A stretch of DNA of 64,000 nucleotides, taken from the NCBI RefSeq assembly GCF_014195095.1, contig NZ_JACIBC010000003.1, positions 372,001 to 436,000 of the forward strand, given 5' to 3'. Made by a program: the position numbers and the translations under genes. The stretch's first letter is position 1; every line of letters starts with the position of its first letter. Below are positions 50,760 to 59,415 of the stretch, piece after piece. The DNA is from Rhizobium sp. BK602 (GTDB lineage Bacteria > Pseudomonadota > Alphaproteobacteria > Rhizobiales > Rhizobiaceae). A model generated the notes under the pieces. That model searched no databases and was not told where the DNA came from. It saw only the letters and a program-made list of their open reading frames with translations.

Positions 50760-53700
50760 ATGACAATTCACGATAGAAAAGCCACGGCGGCAAACAGCTC
50801 GGATCATGTCGCGATATGCCCGTTGTCGGCGACGCAATCGCGAATCTGGCTTCTGTCCGAGACCGGTAACGAAGCCGTCTTCGGACGGCAGATGCTGGGA
50901 GTTGCTTTCGCCGCAACGGAACCCTCGGCGGCACGCGAGGCGCTGGCCGGCCTGTCGGATCGTCATCCCTTGATCGCCCGCAATTTCGAAGCACGTCCCG
51001 GCGGCGCTGTCTATCAAAGCCTTGGCGATGCGCGGCGCATCGAGATTATCGAACGGAGCCTCTCCGACGATGACAGCATCGATGAAGTTCTGCCCACCGT
51101 CGCCGAAGAGGAGAGACGGCGTCTGCTAGACCTGCAGACGGGACAGCCGGTGCGCTTCACCCTGTTTATCCAGCGACAACAAGCAGTCGGCGTACTGTTT
51201 TCGCTGCATGCCGTCATCGGCGATACGGTGGCGCTCGACCGGCTCGTAACCGATTTCCTCCAGACGATCACCGGTGCCGGCGGCGAAGAGAGCACCGCGC
51301 GCGCCGATGCCGGAGCATGGATGATAGACCATGCCGCGCCCTGCAATCCCTCCGCCGAGCGGGTGGATTTCTGGTTCCGGCAACTGACGGCGCAGGACAA
51401 TATCGCCGCGCTTACACCGCATGCATCCACCGCCAAGGATATCGAGGACACCGCCTGGTGCGAGCATATCCTCCAGACCCCGGCACTGAATTATGCAACA
51501 AGCGATACCATCACCGCGGACCTCTCCCGCGACATGCTGGCCGCTCTCGCCATCGCCCTGCGCCGCTTTTCCGGATATGGCACGCAGCGGATCGGCCTGG
51601 TCACGCGACCGGACAAGGCCACGGTTACGGCCCGCATGGAAGACGTCCTTGTGGTGACCTCGGACATCGCCGGCGGACTTACGCTTCAGGAGACCCGCAA
51701 CGCGCTCGCCGCAAGCGCGAAGGCCGCCGCCGCGCAAGCCCTTCCTTTCGAGGGACTGGCGGAAGCGCTGCTGCGGCGGGACGAGCTTTTCGACACCACC
51801 AGCCTCGTCAAAACGCTTCTCGACGTCAGGCCCGCCTTCCGCTTCGAGACGGCCGGGCAGGAAACCGCGGCACGCACGCTTGTCGAACCACCGGCCCGCC
51901 GCGATGCCGAGCTCGTTATCACGGTATCCGGCATCTCCCCGGACGGCGCCAAGATCGGCTTCGGCTTCGACCCGCAGAAATACGATCGCGATCACATCAC
52001 CCGCTTCGCCAATGATCTGATCACGGCCCTCACCCAGCTTCAGACCAGCCCGGAAGCGAGGATCAGGGACATCCCCTTCGTTTCGCGCGAGGAACTCGAC
52101 CGGCTTTCCGCCCCCTATCCCGACCAGCCGGAAGCGGATGACGGCGTGCCGGTCCATGAGGTGATTTCGGCGCAAGCCCGCCGGCGCCCCAACGCCTTCG
52201 CCGTTGCGCAGGGCGAAAAAACCATCACCCATGGCGATCTCGAAACCGCCGCCAATCGACTGGCCAACCGGCTGGTCGCGATGGGCCTCGGCCCGGAAAA
52301 GCGCGTTGCGATCGCGCTCGACAAATCGATCGATGCGATCATTGCCATTCTCGCTGTGCTGAAATCGGGCGGCGCCTTCACGCCGGTCGAGCCGGATCAT
52401 CCCGAAGCCCGTAACCGGCATATTCTGAGCGCGCCCGGCCTCTCGCTGGTCATCTCCCGCAAGCGCTTCATCGCCAATCTGCCGAACGACATCACAACGC
52501 CGATGCTCAATCTCGACGATGTCGATCTGTCCTGCGAAAGTGCGGAGCCTCCCTCTTCCACGATCGCTGCCAACCAGCTCGCCTACGTGATCTACACCTC
52601 AGGCTCCACGGGCGTGCCAAAGGGTGTCGCGGTCGAGCATGGGCCACTTGCCCATCATTGCAAGGCGACCTTGCGCATCTACGAGATGAGCGAGGAATCC
52701 TGCGAGTATCCCGTTCTGCCCTTCACCTCCGACGGCGGCCATGAGCGCTGGATGGTTCCGCTGATGGCAGGCGGCGGTGTCGTGCTGACACAGGACAAAC
52801 TGGCGACCCCGGAAGACGCCTTTGCGATGATGCGCAAACATGGCGTCAACAATGCCAGCCTGCCCACGAGCTACGTGCGCGGCCTTGCCGAGTATGGCGG
52901 CGAAAACAAGGACATACCGCGTCTGCGGCTCTATTCGTTCGGCGGCGAGGCACTGTCGCAAGCCGTCTTCGACATGATCACCGAGAACCTGCAGGCGCAG
53001 CTGCTGATCAACGGCTACGGCCCGACCGAAACGATCATGACCCCGATGATCTGGAAAATCCCGGCGGGCACCCGTTTCGAGGGGACCGTCGCGCCGATCG
53101 GCCGGGGCGTCGGCGACAGGCGCATCTATGTGCTCGACGCCGATCTCGCACCGGTACCGGTCGGTGTGATCGGCGAAATCCATATCGGCGGCAGTGGTCT
53201 GGCGCGCGGCTATCTCGGTCTGCCGGAGCTGACCGAGGAACGCTTCATCCCCGATCCTTTCTCGGAAACCGGCGGGCGGCTCTACAAGTCCGGCGATCTC
53301 GGCCGCTGGCGCGAGGACGGCATCGTGGAATTTGCCGGCCGCGTCGATCACCAGATCAAGCTGCGCGGCTATCGCATCGAGCCGGGCGAGATCGAGGCGG
53401 TGCTGCGGTCCAATCCGAACGTGGCCGAGGTGGTGGTGCTGCTGCATCATGAAGGCGGGCGCAGCTCGCTGGTCGCCTATGTCGTGCCGCGCGAGGGCGA
53501 GACGCTGAGCGTCACGGACCTGCGCCGCGCCGCCGTGGCCGCCCTTCCCGATTACATGGTGCCGCAGACCATCATGCTGCTGGACGCGCTTCCGATGGGG
53601 CCGAACAGCAAGCTCGATCGCGGCGCCCTTCCCGCGCCCCGGATGGAAAGAGAGATGCTTCCGCCGGAAAACGACAAGGAAAAGGTCATCCTCGAGGCCT

Positions 53701-54752
53701 GGAAGGACATTCTCGACATCCCGGACATCGGCGTCACCGAGAACTTCTTCGACATCGGCGGCCAGTCGCTGGCGGCGGTGCGCATCGTCTCCCGGATCAA
53801 GAGCCGGCACCCGGAATGGCCGCTGACCATCGCCGACATGTTCAACCATCCGACCATCCGCGATCTGGCGCTGGCCATCGACGGCACGCGCGACGAGACC
53901 GGCGTCGACATGGTCTATCTGCGCCGCAGCGGCGACCGGCCGCTCCTCTATTGCTTCCCCGGTCTGCTGGTCAGCACCCGCGAATATATGCGGCTCGTCG
54001 ACTATCTCGGCCCGGAACAGCCGGCAACCGGCTTCATCTGCTACTCGCTCACCGAAACCAAGGCATTGAGCACGCGTGTCGAGGATATCACCGCACGCTA
54101 TGCCGAAGCCGTCCGCAAGCAGGCGAAGGGACGCCCCTGCGCTTTCCTCGGCTGGTCCTGGGGCGGGCTGTTGGCCTATGAGGCCGCCCAGCAGCTCGGC
54201 AAGGACATCGATCTACGCATGATCGGCATGGTCGATGTCTGCGACATGGACGAGGAATTCACCCTCGGCATCATGCCGCGCTTCGAAGACGGTGTGCGGG
54301 ACCGAACTCATGAAAAGGTCCAGCGTTGGCTTGCGGCGACGCCGATGCGCGACGACTGGCTGCGCCTGTTCGCCGCCATGAATGAAGAGGTCTACGAACA
54401 GTTCCTGCATCACATCGTCAAGCATGACGTCAAGTTGCCGTCGGATGGTCCGGATATCGGCTCGGAGGAGCATACGTTCTGGATCTTGATCGACAATGCG
54501 ATGATCTTCCGGAACTATCGCCTGCAGCCGGCGGATTTCCGCATTCATGCCTTTGCGGCCGAAGATTCGCTGACGCGTTCGCTGAACGTCATCGACTGGC
54601 GCCGCTATTCGCCCAACGCCACCGCCTCCGAGATCGTCAACGGCACGAACCATCTGACCATCATCGGCAAGACGCCGTTCCATCAGCGCTTTGCCCGCCG
54701 GCTCGACCAGGCCTTCGAGGTATCGGCCCTTTCGCGCGGCCGGGCCAAGTAA
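50760..54752 (+). CDS. vbsS: Single-module NRPS of a trihydroxamate siderophore (VbsS-like)
   Basis: A 1330-residue synthetase. Residues 20-430 form a condensation-like domain whose HHxxxDG motif reads HAVIGDT (150-156), so the catalytic second histidine is lost. The adenylation domain spans about 455-960 (YTSGSTGVPKG near 610, GYGPTET near 750, GRVDHQIKLRGYRIEPGE near 860). A carrier domain has its phosphopantetheine serine at S1003 in IGGQSLAAV, and a thioesterase domain has S1133 in GWSWGG. Vicibactin synthetase VbsS also joins and cyclises three units with its thioesterase, forming esters rather than peptide bonds. By eye the binding-pocket residues read roughly D, G, E, S, Y, F, G, M, T; the acidic third position would suit a basic amino acid. 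Confidence 0.85.
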   Translation: MTIHDRKATAANSSDHVAICPLSATQSRIWLLSETGNEAVFGRQMLGVAFAATEPSAAREALAGLSDRHPLIARNFEARPGGAVYQSLGDARRIEIIERSLSDDDSIDEVLPTVAEEERRRLLDLQTGQPVRFTLFIQRQQAVGVLFSLHAVIGDTVALDRLVTDFLQTITGAGGEESTARADAGAWMIDHAAPCNPSAERVDFWFRQLTAQDNIAALTPHASTAKDIEDTAWCEHILQTPALNYATSDTITADLSRDMLAALAIALRRFSGYGTQRIGLVTRPDKATVTARMEDVLVVTSDIAGGLTLQETRNALAASAKAAAAQALPFEGLAEALLRRDELFDTTSLVKTLLDVRPAFRFETAGQETAARTLVEPPARRDAELVITVSGISPDGAKIGFGFDPQKYDRDHITRFANDLITALTQLQTSPEARIRDIPFVSREELDRLSAPYPDQPEADDGVPVHEVISAQARRRPNAFAVAQGEKTITHGDLETAANRLANRLVAMGLGPEKRVAIALDKSIDAIIAILAVLKSGGAFTPVEPDHPEARNRHILSAPGLSLVISRKRFIANLPNDITTPMLNLDDVDLSCESAEPPSSTIAANQLAYVIYTSGSTGVPKGVAVEHGPLAHHCKATLRIYEMSEESCEYPVLPFTSDGGHERWMVPLMAGGGVVLTQDKLATPEDAFAMMRKHGVNNASLPTSYVRGLAEYGGENKDIPRLRLYSFGGEALSQAVFDMITENLQAQLLINGYGPTETIMTPMIWKIPAGTRFEGTVAPIGRGVGDRRIYVLDADLAPVPVGVIGEIHIGGSGLARGYLGLPELTEERFIPDPFSETGGRLYKSGDLGRWREDGIVEFAGRVDHQIKLRGYRIEPGEIEAVLRSNPNVAEVVVLLHHEGGRSSLVAYVVPREGETLSVTDLRRAAVAALPDYMVPQTIMLLDALPMGPNSKLDRGALPAPRMEREMLPPENDKEKVILEAWKDILDIPDIGVTENFFDIGGQSLAAVRIVSRIKSRHPEWPLTIADMFNHPTIRDLALAIDGTRDETGVDMVYLRRSGDRPLLYCFPGLLVSTREYMRLVDYLGPEQPATGFICYSLTETKALSTRVEDITARYAEAVRKQAKGRPCAFLGWSWGGLLAYEAAQQLGKDIDLRMIGMVDVCDMDEEFTLGIMPRFEDGVRDRTHEKVQRWLAATPMRDDWLRLFAAMNEEVYEQFLHHIVKHDVKLPSDGPDIGSEEHTFWILIDNAMIFRNYRLQPADFRIHAFAAEDSLTRSLNVIDWRRYSPNATASEIVNGTNHLTIIGKTPFHQRFARRLDQAFEVSALSRGRAK

Positions 54753-54785
54753 TCCGCTTTTTCGACATCATTCTGGAGTTGCATC

Positions 54786-56105
54786 ATGACATCTCAAGTG
54801 CTCGACCTCGCCGGGGCCGGAATTGGTCCGTTCAACCTCAGCCTCGCCGCTCAGCTTGACTCCATCCCCGCCCTGTCGGTCCGCTTCTTCGAAAAGCGGC
54901 CGAGCTTTGCCTGGCATCCGGGAATGCTGCTGCCCGGCGCCGAAATGCAGACATCCATTCTCAAGGATCTGGTGACCGCCACCAATCCCACCAGCCCCTG
55001 GAGTTTCCTGTCCTATCTGGTGAAGCACAAGCGCTTCTATCAGTTCCTCAATGCCGAATATGAGGCCGTGCCGCGCCGCGAATTTGCCGATTATCTCGGC
55101 TGGGTCGCGCGGGGCGTGACGTCGCTGCGTTTCGGGACCAGCATGCGCGAGGTGTGCGCCGCTGACGGCCTGTTTTCCGTCGATACCGATAGCGAGCGCG
55201 TTCAGGCCCGCAATCTCTCGGTCGGCGTCGGCAAGCTGCCATCGCGGCCCGCCTGGGCGGAAACGCTGCCCAAATCCATGGCATTCCACAACAGCGAAGC
55301 AGCTGCGCGCCTCGGCGACGTCAAGGCCCCGCGCGTCGCGGTGATCGGCGGCGGCCAGAGCGGGGCGGAAATGGTCGACGCCCTCTTGGACCTGGACACG
55401 GTCAGCTCGATCTACTGGGTCAGCCGCCGGCCCAATTTCGAGCCGCTCGACGCCACCCCGTTCACCAACGAACTCTTCACCCCGAGCTATATGGAAAAAT
55501 TCCACGGCCTGTCGGAGGATCTGCGGATCACCCATACACGCCGCCAGGTGCTCGCCAGCGACGGCGTCTCCGCCTCGACCCTGAAGAAGCTCTATCGGCG
55601 CCTCTACGAGCGGCGGTTCGATACGCCCTCCGCCGTCGATGCAGGCCTGTTCCTGCGGCCCTATCGCGACGTGGTGGAAGCCGTCCGCAACGGGCCCGAG
55701 ATCGAGCTGACCATGCGCAACGGTTTCGACGACAGCATCGAGACGATCGAAGTAGACCTGGTCATACTTGCCACCGGCTACCGCTTCGTGCTTCCGGAAT
55801 TCCTGCATTCGCTCAAGGAGCGCATGTCCTACAATTCCATCGGCGAGCCCGTTCTGGCGAGTGATTTCTCCGTGGTATGGGATGGTCCGAGCGAGAATCG
55901 CATCTTCGTTCTCAACGCCGGTCGACACAGCCACGGCATTGCCGAACCGCAACTCAGCCTTGCCGCATGGCGCAGTGCCGTGATCGCCAACTCGCTGCTC
56001 GGCCACGCGCATTTCGACCTCGGCCAGCTCGATCCCTTCGTTCAATGGGAGTCCCAAGGACGAGAATCCCTCTTCTCCTCGCATATGGGACAGGCCGCGG
56101 AATAG
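54786..56105 (+). CDS. vbsO: Siderophore amino acid N-hydroxylase (IucD/VbsO-like)
   Basis: A 439-residue flavin monooxygenase that hydroxylates the side-chain amine of lysine or ornithine using FAD, NADPH and O2. The FAD motif is GAGIGPFNLSLAA (residues 10-22), the NADPH motif VIGGGQSGAEM (near 183) and the late LATGYRF (near 328). The substrate-side sequence WHPGMLLPGAEMQT... KDLV and YLVKHKRFYQFL follows lysine hydroxylase IucD more closely than ornithine hydroxylase PvdA as I remember them. With lysA in the same locus, lysine is a serious candidate, although the vicibactin homologue uses ornithine. It follows the NRPS by 33 bases and likely shares its transcript. Confidence 0.88.
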   Translation: MTSQVLDLAGAGIGPFNLSLAAQLDSIPALSVRFFEKRPSFAWHPGMLLPGAEMQTSILKDLVTATNPTSPWSFLSYLVKHKRFYQFLNAEYEAVPRREFADYLGWVARGVTSLRFGTSMREVCAADGLFSVDTDSERVQARNLSVGVGKLPSRPAWAETLPKSMAFHNSEAAARLGDVKAPRVAVIGGGQSGAEMVDALLDLDTVSSIYWVSRRPNFEPLDATPFTNELFTPSYMEKFHGLSEDLRITHTRRQVLASDGVSASTLKKLYRRLYERRFDTPSAVDAGLFLRPYRDVVEAVRNGPEIELTMRNGFDDSIETIEVDLVILATGYRFVLPEFLHSLKERMSYNSIGEPVLASDFSVVWDGPSENRIFVLNAGRHSHGIAEPQLSLAAWRSAVIANSLLGHAHFDLGQLDPFVQWESQGRESLFSSHMGQAAE

Positions 56106-56548
56106 CCTGCGTTCGTCGGCAGCTACAACGAACATCGCGCGGATCGAGCTGCACAGCTTGCATCTGCGCGGTGCTCATTCTTTCCGACCGATCTCAGAAG
56201 CTTGACATTCGATACGGAAAATACAACCAGAAATATAGTTTCCCTTCCCTCAAGCAGCCGGGTGTTCGTCTGTTCGGGCGAAGATCGGCTGCGCGAGGAT
56301 CACAGCTTTTTTGGGCACTCGCAAGCTGCTGCCCCATCGCCGATCCGATTTGGCGGCATCGGGTTTTCTCCCCGGAATTCAGCTTTAACCGGCTAAAAAC
56401 CCAATGAAATAAATGGGATATAAGAAAATACGAAAGGAAGCGTCTGCTTTCTCGATTTTATGTTGACTATTATTATCATGTTTTTTAGGGTGCGGCAAAA
56501 CAGAGGGGCAGATCGAAATGCAACTTTTGATTTTAGAAAGAGCCCGAT
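56106..56548. other. 443-base gap before the sigma-factor gene
   Basis: No convincing gene was found. The right end carries the promoter and iron-responsive operator of the sigma factor (56463-56491). The sequence becomes AT-rich from about 56390, as in the NRPS control region. Confidence 0.5.
56463..56491 (+). promoter_or_regulatory. RirA iron-responsive operator on the sigma-factor promoter
   Basis: TGA-N9-TCA (56464-56478) matches the published IRO motif of rhizobial RirA and overlaps a TTGACT -35 (56463-56468); a weak -10, TAGGGT, follows after 17 bases (56486-56491). RirA bound with iron would block the promoter. The rpoI gene of R. leguminosarum is controlled in this way. Confidence 0.65.
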
Positions 56549-57139
56549 ATGATCGCCAATTCTTCGCAGTCGATATCGAATGAGCAACTTCAAACAGCGC
56601 TTCTCGCCTACCCCAAGCTCCTGGCCACGGCCCGCCGGATCACCGGCTGCATGACCATCGCCGAAGACGTGGTCCAGGAAGTTCTCCTGCAGCTGGTCTC
56701 CAAACCACTCAAAACCGACATAGCCGCCCCCACCTCCTACGTGATGCGCATGGTGCGCAACCTTGCGACCGATCACATGCGACGATTGCAATATGAAAGA
56801 GGTCTGTTCGTCGAGGAGCAGGTCGGCGGCTCGACCTCGTCCTATGGAAGCCCCGAGGAGCATCTGCGTGAAGCCGAGGGCTACAGGGCCTTTCGGTGCA
56901 CGGTCGAGGCTATGCCCGCCCGGACCCGGAAATTCTATGAGGAACATTATTTCGACGATGTGCCGCAAAACATCATCGCCAAGGAGGCCGGCGTCTCCTG
57001 CGCGCTCGTGTGCGGACTGCTGCGGGAAGCCCACTCCCGTTGCCTTGCCGCAATCGCGCTCGACGCCGATCAGGCGACGGAACCGAGACATGGCGGCCGA
57101 CGCACGCCCCCGGCGCGATTCCGGGAGATGAGGGTATGA
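56549..57139 (+). CDS. rpoI: ECF sigma factor, RpoI/FecI-like
   Basis: A 196-residue ECF sigma factor. Region 2 covers about residues 20-90 (LLATARRITGCMTIAEDVVQEVLLQL, then YVMRMVRNLATDHMRR) and region 4 about 120-175 (PARTRKFYEEHYFDDVPQNIIAKEAGVSCALVCGLLREA). It belongs to the iron-starvation group. In R. leguminosarum RpoI is needed to transcribe vicibactin genes, and no FecR-type anti-sigma factor is encoded beside it here either. Its promoter carries an IRO box. The stop overlaps the next gene in an ATGA junction, so a GNAT enzyme and the Fhu-type importer genes are on the same transcript. Confidence 0.88.
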   Translation: MIANSSQSISNEQLQTALLAYPKLLATARRITGCMTIAEDVVQEVLLQLVSKPLKTDIAAPTSYVMRMVRNLATDHMRRLQYERGLFVEEQVGGSTSSYGSPEEHLREAEGYRAFRCTVEAMPARTRKFYEEHYFDDVPQNIIAKEAGVSCALVCGLLREAHSRCLAAIALDADQATEPRHGGRRTPPARFREMRV

Positions 57140-57675
57140 CGATACAAGCGACAAGATATGACAGAGGCGGATTGGCCTCTTCGATGACGGACGACCCACA
57201 GATGCAAGACGCGATAGAGATCACCGAAAACAAGGGTGCCATTTGCCGCGACATCATGTCGGAACTCTCTGACTGGTTCACGGAGCCGGACGTGATCGAA
57301 GCCTGCGCGCAGGCCATCGAATCCTTGCCGATGTTCGGCTGCGTCAGCGGCAACAGCGTCGCCGGCTTCGTCGCCATGCAATCCCACCCGCCCGACGCCA
57401 TGGAAATTCTGGTCATCGCCACCAGGCGCGAACATCACCGCAGCGGCGTCGGCAAGCGCTTGCTGACTGCCGCCGAACGCTTCGCCCGCGCATCCGGCTG
57501 CCGGCTTCTGACCGTGAAGACGCTGGCGCCGCGCGGCAAGGACGAGCCACAATATGACGCGACCCGCGCCTTCTACGACAGGAACGGCTTTATCCGCGCC
57601 GAGATCTTTCCGACCCTTTGGCATGAGGACCACCCATGCCTGTTTTTCGTCAAACCGCTTGAGGCCGTCAATTGA
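57136..57675 (+). CDS. GNAT-family N-acetyltransferase coupled to rpoI
   Basis: A 179-residue GNAT protein. The acetyl-CoA-binding signature is RREHHRSGVGKRLLTAAERFA (about residues 97-117) after a beta strand EILVIAT, and the fold ends with AFYDRNGFIRAEIF. Its ATG overlaps the rpoI stop and its own stop overlaps the TTG start of the ABC ATPase, an arrangement that fixes a constant ratio of products. Possible roles are N2-acetylation of the siderophore unit, as by VbsC in vicibactin, or modification of the siderophore or its breakdown products after uptake. It is too short and general to decide. Confidence 0.83.
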   Translation: MTIQATRYDRGGLASSMTDDPQMQDAIEITENKGAICRDIMSELSDWFTEPDVIEACAQAIESLPMFGCVSGNSVAGFVAMQSHPPDAMEILVIATRREHHRSGVGKRLLTAAERFARASGCRLLTVKTLAPRGKDEPQYDATRAFYDRNGFIRAEIFPTLWHEDHPCLFFVKPLEAVN

Positions 57676-58517
57676 CCACTTCGTCATCTCCAGCAAGAGC
57701 GCCCGTGCCGGACGAGACGGCACTCCCGCCCCCCGATGGCCGCTCCGCCGTCTTTGCAACGGAAAAGTTGCATTTCCAAGCGGAGGGAAGAACGATCCTC
57801 CATCCGCTCGATCTGAGCTTCAAAGCCGGGGAGATTTCGGGGCTGATCGGCCATAACGGTTCGGGAAAATCGACGCTGATCAAGCTGTTGGCCCGGCAAA
57901 TTCAACCAAGCGGCGGGCACCTTCTCTTCGAGGGTGCGGCCGCCGCTTCCTATGATGCGCGCGCCTTCGCTCGCGCCGTCGCCTATCTGCCGCAGGACAC
58001 GTCCTCGGCCGCCGGCATGACCGTGCGGGAGCTGGTCGCTTGCGGCCGCTATCCCTGGCACGGCGCGCTCGGCCGCTTCAGCGACCTCGACCGGGAGAAA
58101 GTCGAAACCGCGATGCGGCTCACCCATGTCGATGACTTCGCCAACCGCACGGTCGATACGCTCTCCGGCGGCGAGCGCCAGCGGGTATGGATTGCCATGC
58201 TGGTGGCGCAGGACAGCCGCTGTCTTTTGCTCGACGAGCCGACCTCCGCGCTCGACATCGCCCATCAGATGGAAGTTCTCGGCCTGGTGCGCGACCTCTG
58301 CCGCACGAAAAGCCTGAGCGCCATTCTCGTCCTGCACGACATCAACATGGCATCGCATTTTTGCGATCATCTTTATGCCTTGAAGGCTGGCCGGCTGATC
58401 GCCACCGGTCCCTCGGCGAGCCTCATGAAAGCGGAAACCCTTCGAACCATCTATGGCGCGGAGATGGGCGTCACCGCCCATCCCGTACACGGAACGCCGC
58501 TAGCCTATGTCATCTGA
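57672..58517 (+). CDS. fhuC: Hydroxamate siderophore ABC ATPase, FhuC type
   Basis: A 281-residue ABC ATPase with Walker A GLIGHNGSGKSTLIKLL (about residues 56-72), signature LSGGERQRVWIAMLV, Walker B CLLLDEPTSALD and H-loop VLHDINMAS. The PQDTSSAAGMTVRELVACGRYPWHGALG stretch is typical of FhuC. The start is a TTG that overlaps the stop of the acetyltransferase gene (TTGA); no ATG lies nearby in frame. It energises the FhuB permease encoded two genes downstream. Confidence 0.9.
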   Translation: MTTSSSPARAPVPDETALPPPDGRSAVFATEKLHFQAEGRTILHPLDLSFKAGEISGLIGHNGSGKSTLIKLLARQIQPSGGHLLFEGAAAASYDARAFARAVAYLPQDTSSAAGMTVRELVACGRYPWHGALGRFSDLDREKVETAMRLTHVDDFANRTVDTLSGGERQRVWIAMLVAQDSRCLLLDEPTSALDIAHQMEVLGLVRDLCRTKSLSAILVLHDINMASHFCDHLYALKAGRLIATGPSASLMKAETLRTIYGAEMGVTAHPVHGTPLAYVI

Positions 58518-59415
58518 CGGATATTTCCACGCGCTCAAACTGTCGCGCCGCCATACGCTGATCGCGGCGGCGGCCATGATCGCGATGCCTGGTTTTTCAC
58601 GCGCCGCCCCGCCTATCAGCGGGCCTATCGTCTCGCTCGACTACGGCCTTGCCTCGACGCTTCTGGCGCTCGGTGTCACGCCGGCGGCCATCGCCTCGCT
58701 TGCCGATTGGGACAAATGGGTGGTGGAACCGAAGATGCCGGCCGGTGTCGTCGATCTCGGCACCACGACAGAGATCAATCTTGAGATTCTGGCAAGCCTC
58801 AAGCCGGCGCTGATCCTGACAACGCCCTATCTCGCCCCGCTGAAGCCCCGCCTGGAGCCGATCGCTCCCACCATGGAACTGACGATCTATGCCGAAGGCG
58901 GAAACGCGCTGCCCCGCGCCATCGAGGCAACGAGGACGCTCGCCGCCGCCATTGGACGGGAGCGGGAAGCGAAGGATTTCCTGGCGCGCTCGGACCAATT
59001 CTTCGACGACTGCGCCCGGCGCGTGCAGCGGCTGGCGCCACCGCCGCTGGCGCTCGTCAATTTCGTCGACCAGCGGCATGCGCGCATCTATGCCGGCGCC
59101 GGCCTCTACCAGAATGTCATGACCCGGATCGGGCTCCGGAATGCCTGGACGGGTTCCGGCAATTTCTGGGGTTTCGAGACCATAGGGATCGAACAGCTGG
59201 CGACGCTCGACCAGAGCTTGCGGCTCATCGCGTTCGAACCGCTCATTCCGCCCGATATCCTCTCCAGTCTGGAAGAGAGCCCCCTCTGGACCAGCCTGCC
59301 CTTCGTGCAGGCGGGGCGCGTCTCGGTCCTTCCCGGCGCGCTGATGTTCGGCATGGTGCAGGAGGCCGAGCGTTTCGCCCGCATTCTGCTCGACCATCTC
59401 GAAAAGGTGGCCTGA
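58507..59415 (+). CDS. fhuD: Siderophore-binding periplasmic protein, FhuD type, Tat-exported
   Basis: A 302-residue binding protein. The N-terminus LKLSRRHTLIAAAAMIAMPGF is a twin-arginine signal ending near SRAAP, as in E. coli FhuD. The mature protein has the class III fold with one long connecting helix: SLDYGLASTLLALGVTPAAIASL, INLEILASLKPALILTTPYL, and LEESPLWTSLPFVQAGRVSVLPG near the end. It takes the ferric hydroxamate from the outer-membrane receptor. The gene overlaps fhuC by 11 bases and fhuB by one. Confidence 0.9.
   Translation: MSSDGYFHALKLSRRHTLIAAAAMIAMPGFSRAAPPISGPIVSLDYGLASTLLALGVTPAAIASLADWDKWVVEPKMPAGVVDLGTTTEINLEILASLKPALILTTPYLAPLKPRLEPIAPTMELTIYAEGGNALPRAIEATRTLAAAIGREREAKDFLARSDQFFDDCARRVQRLAPPPLALVNFVDQRHARIYAGAGLYQNVMTRIGLRNAWTGSGNFWGFETIGIEQLATLDQSLRLIAFEPLIPPDILSSLEESPLWTSLPFVQAGRVSVLPGALMFGMVQEAERFARILLDHLEKVA

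Noticed and set aside
50520..50760. Horizontal-transfer scar or insertion-sequence remnant in the AT-rich gap
   Set aside because: No transposase fragment, flanking direct repeat or terminal inverted repeat was found; AT-rich promoter DNA between divergent operons explains it.
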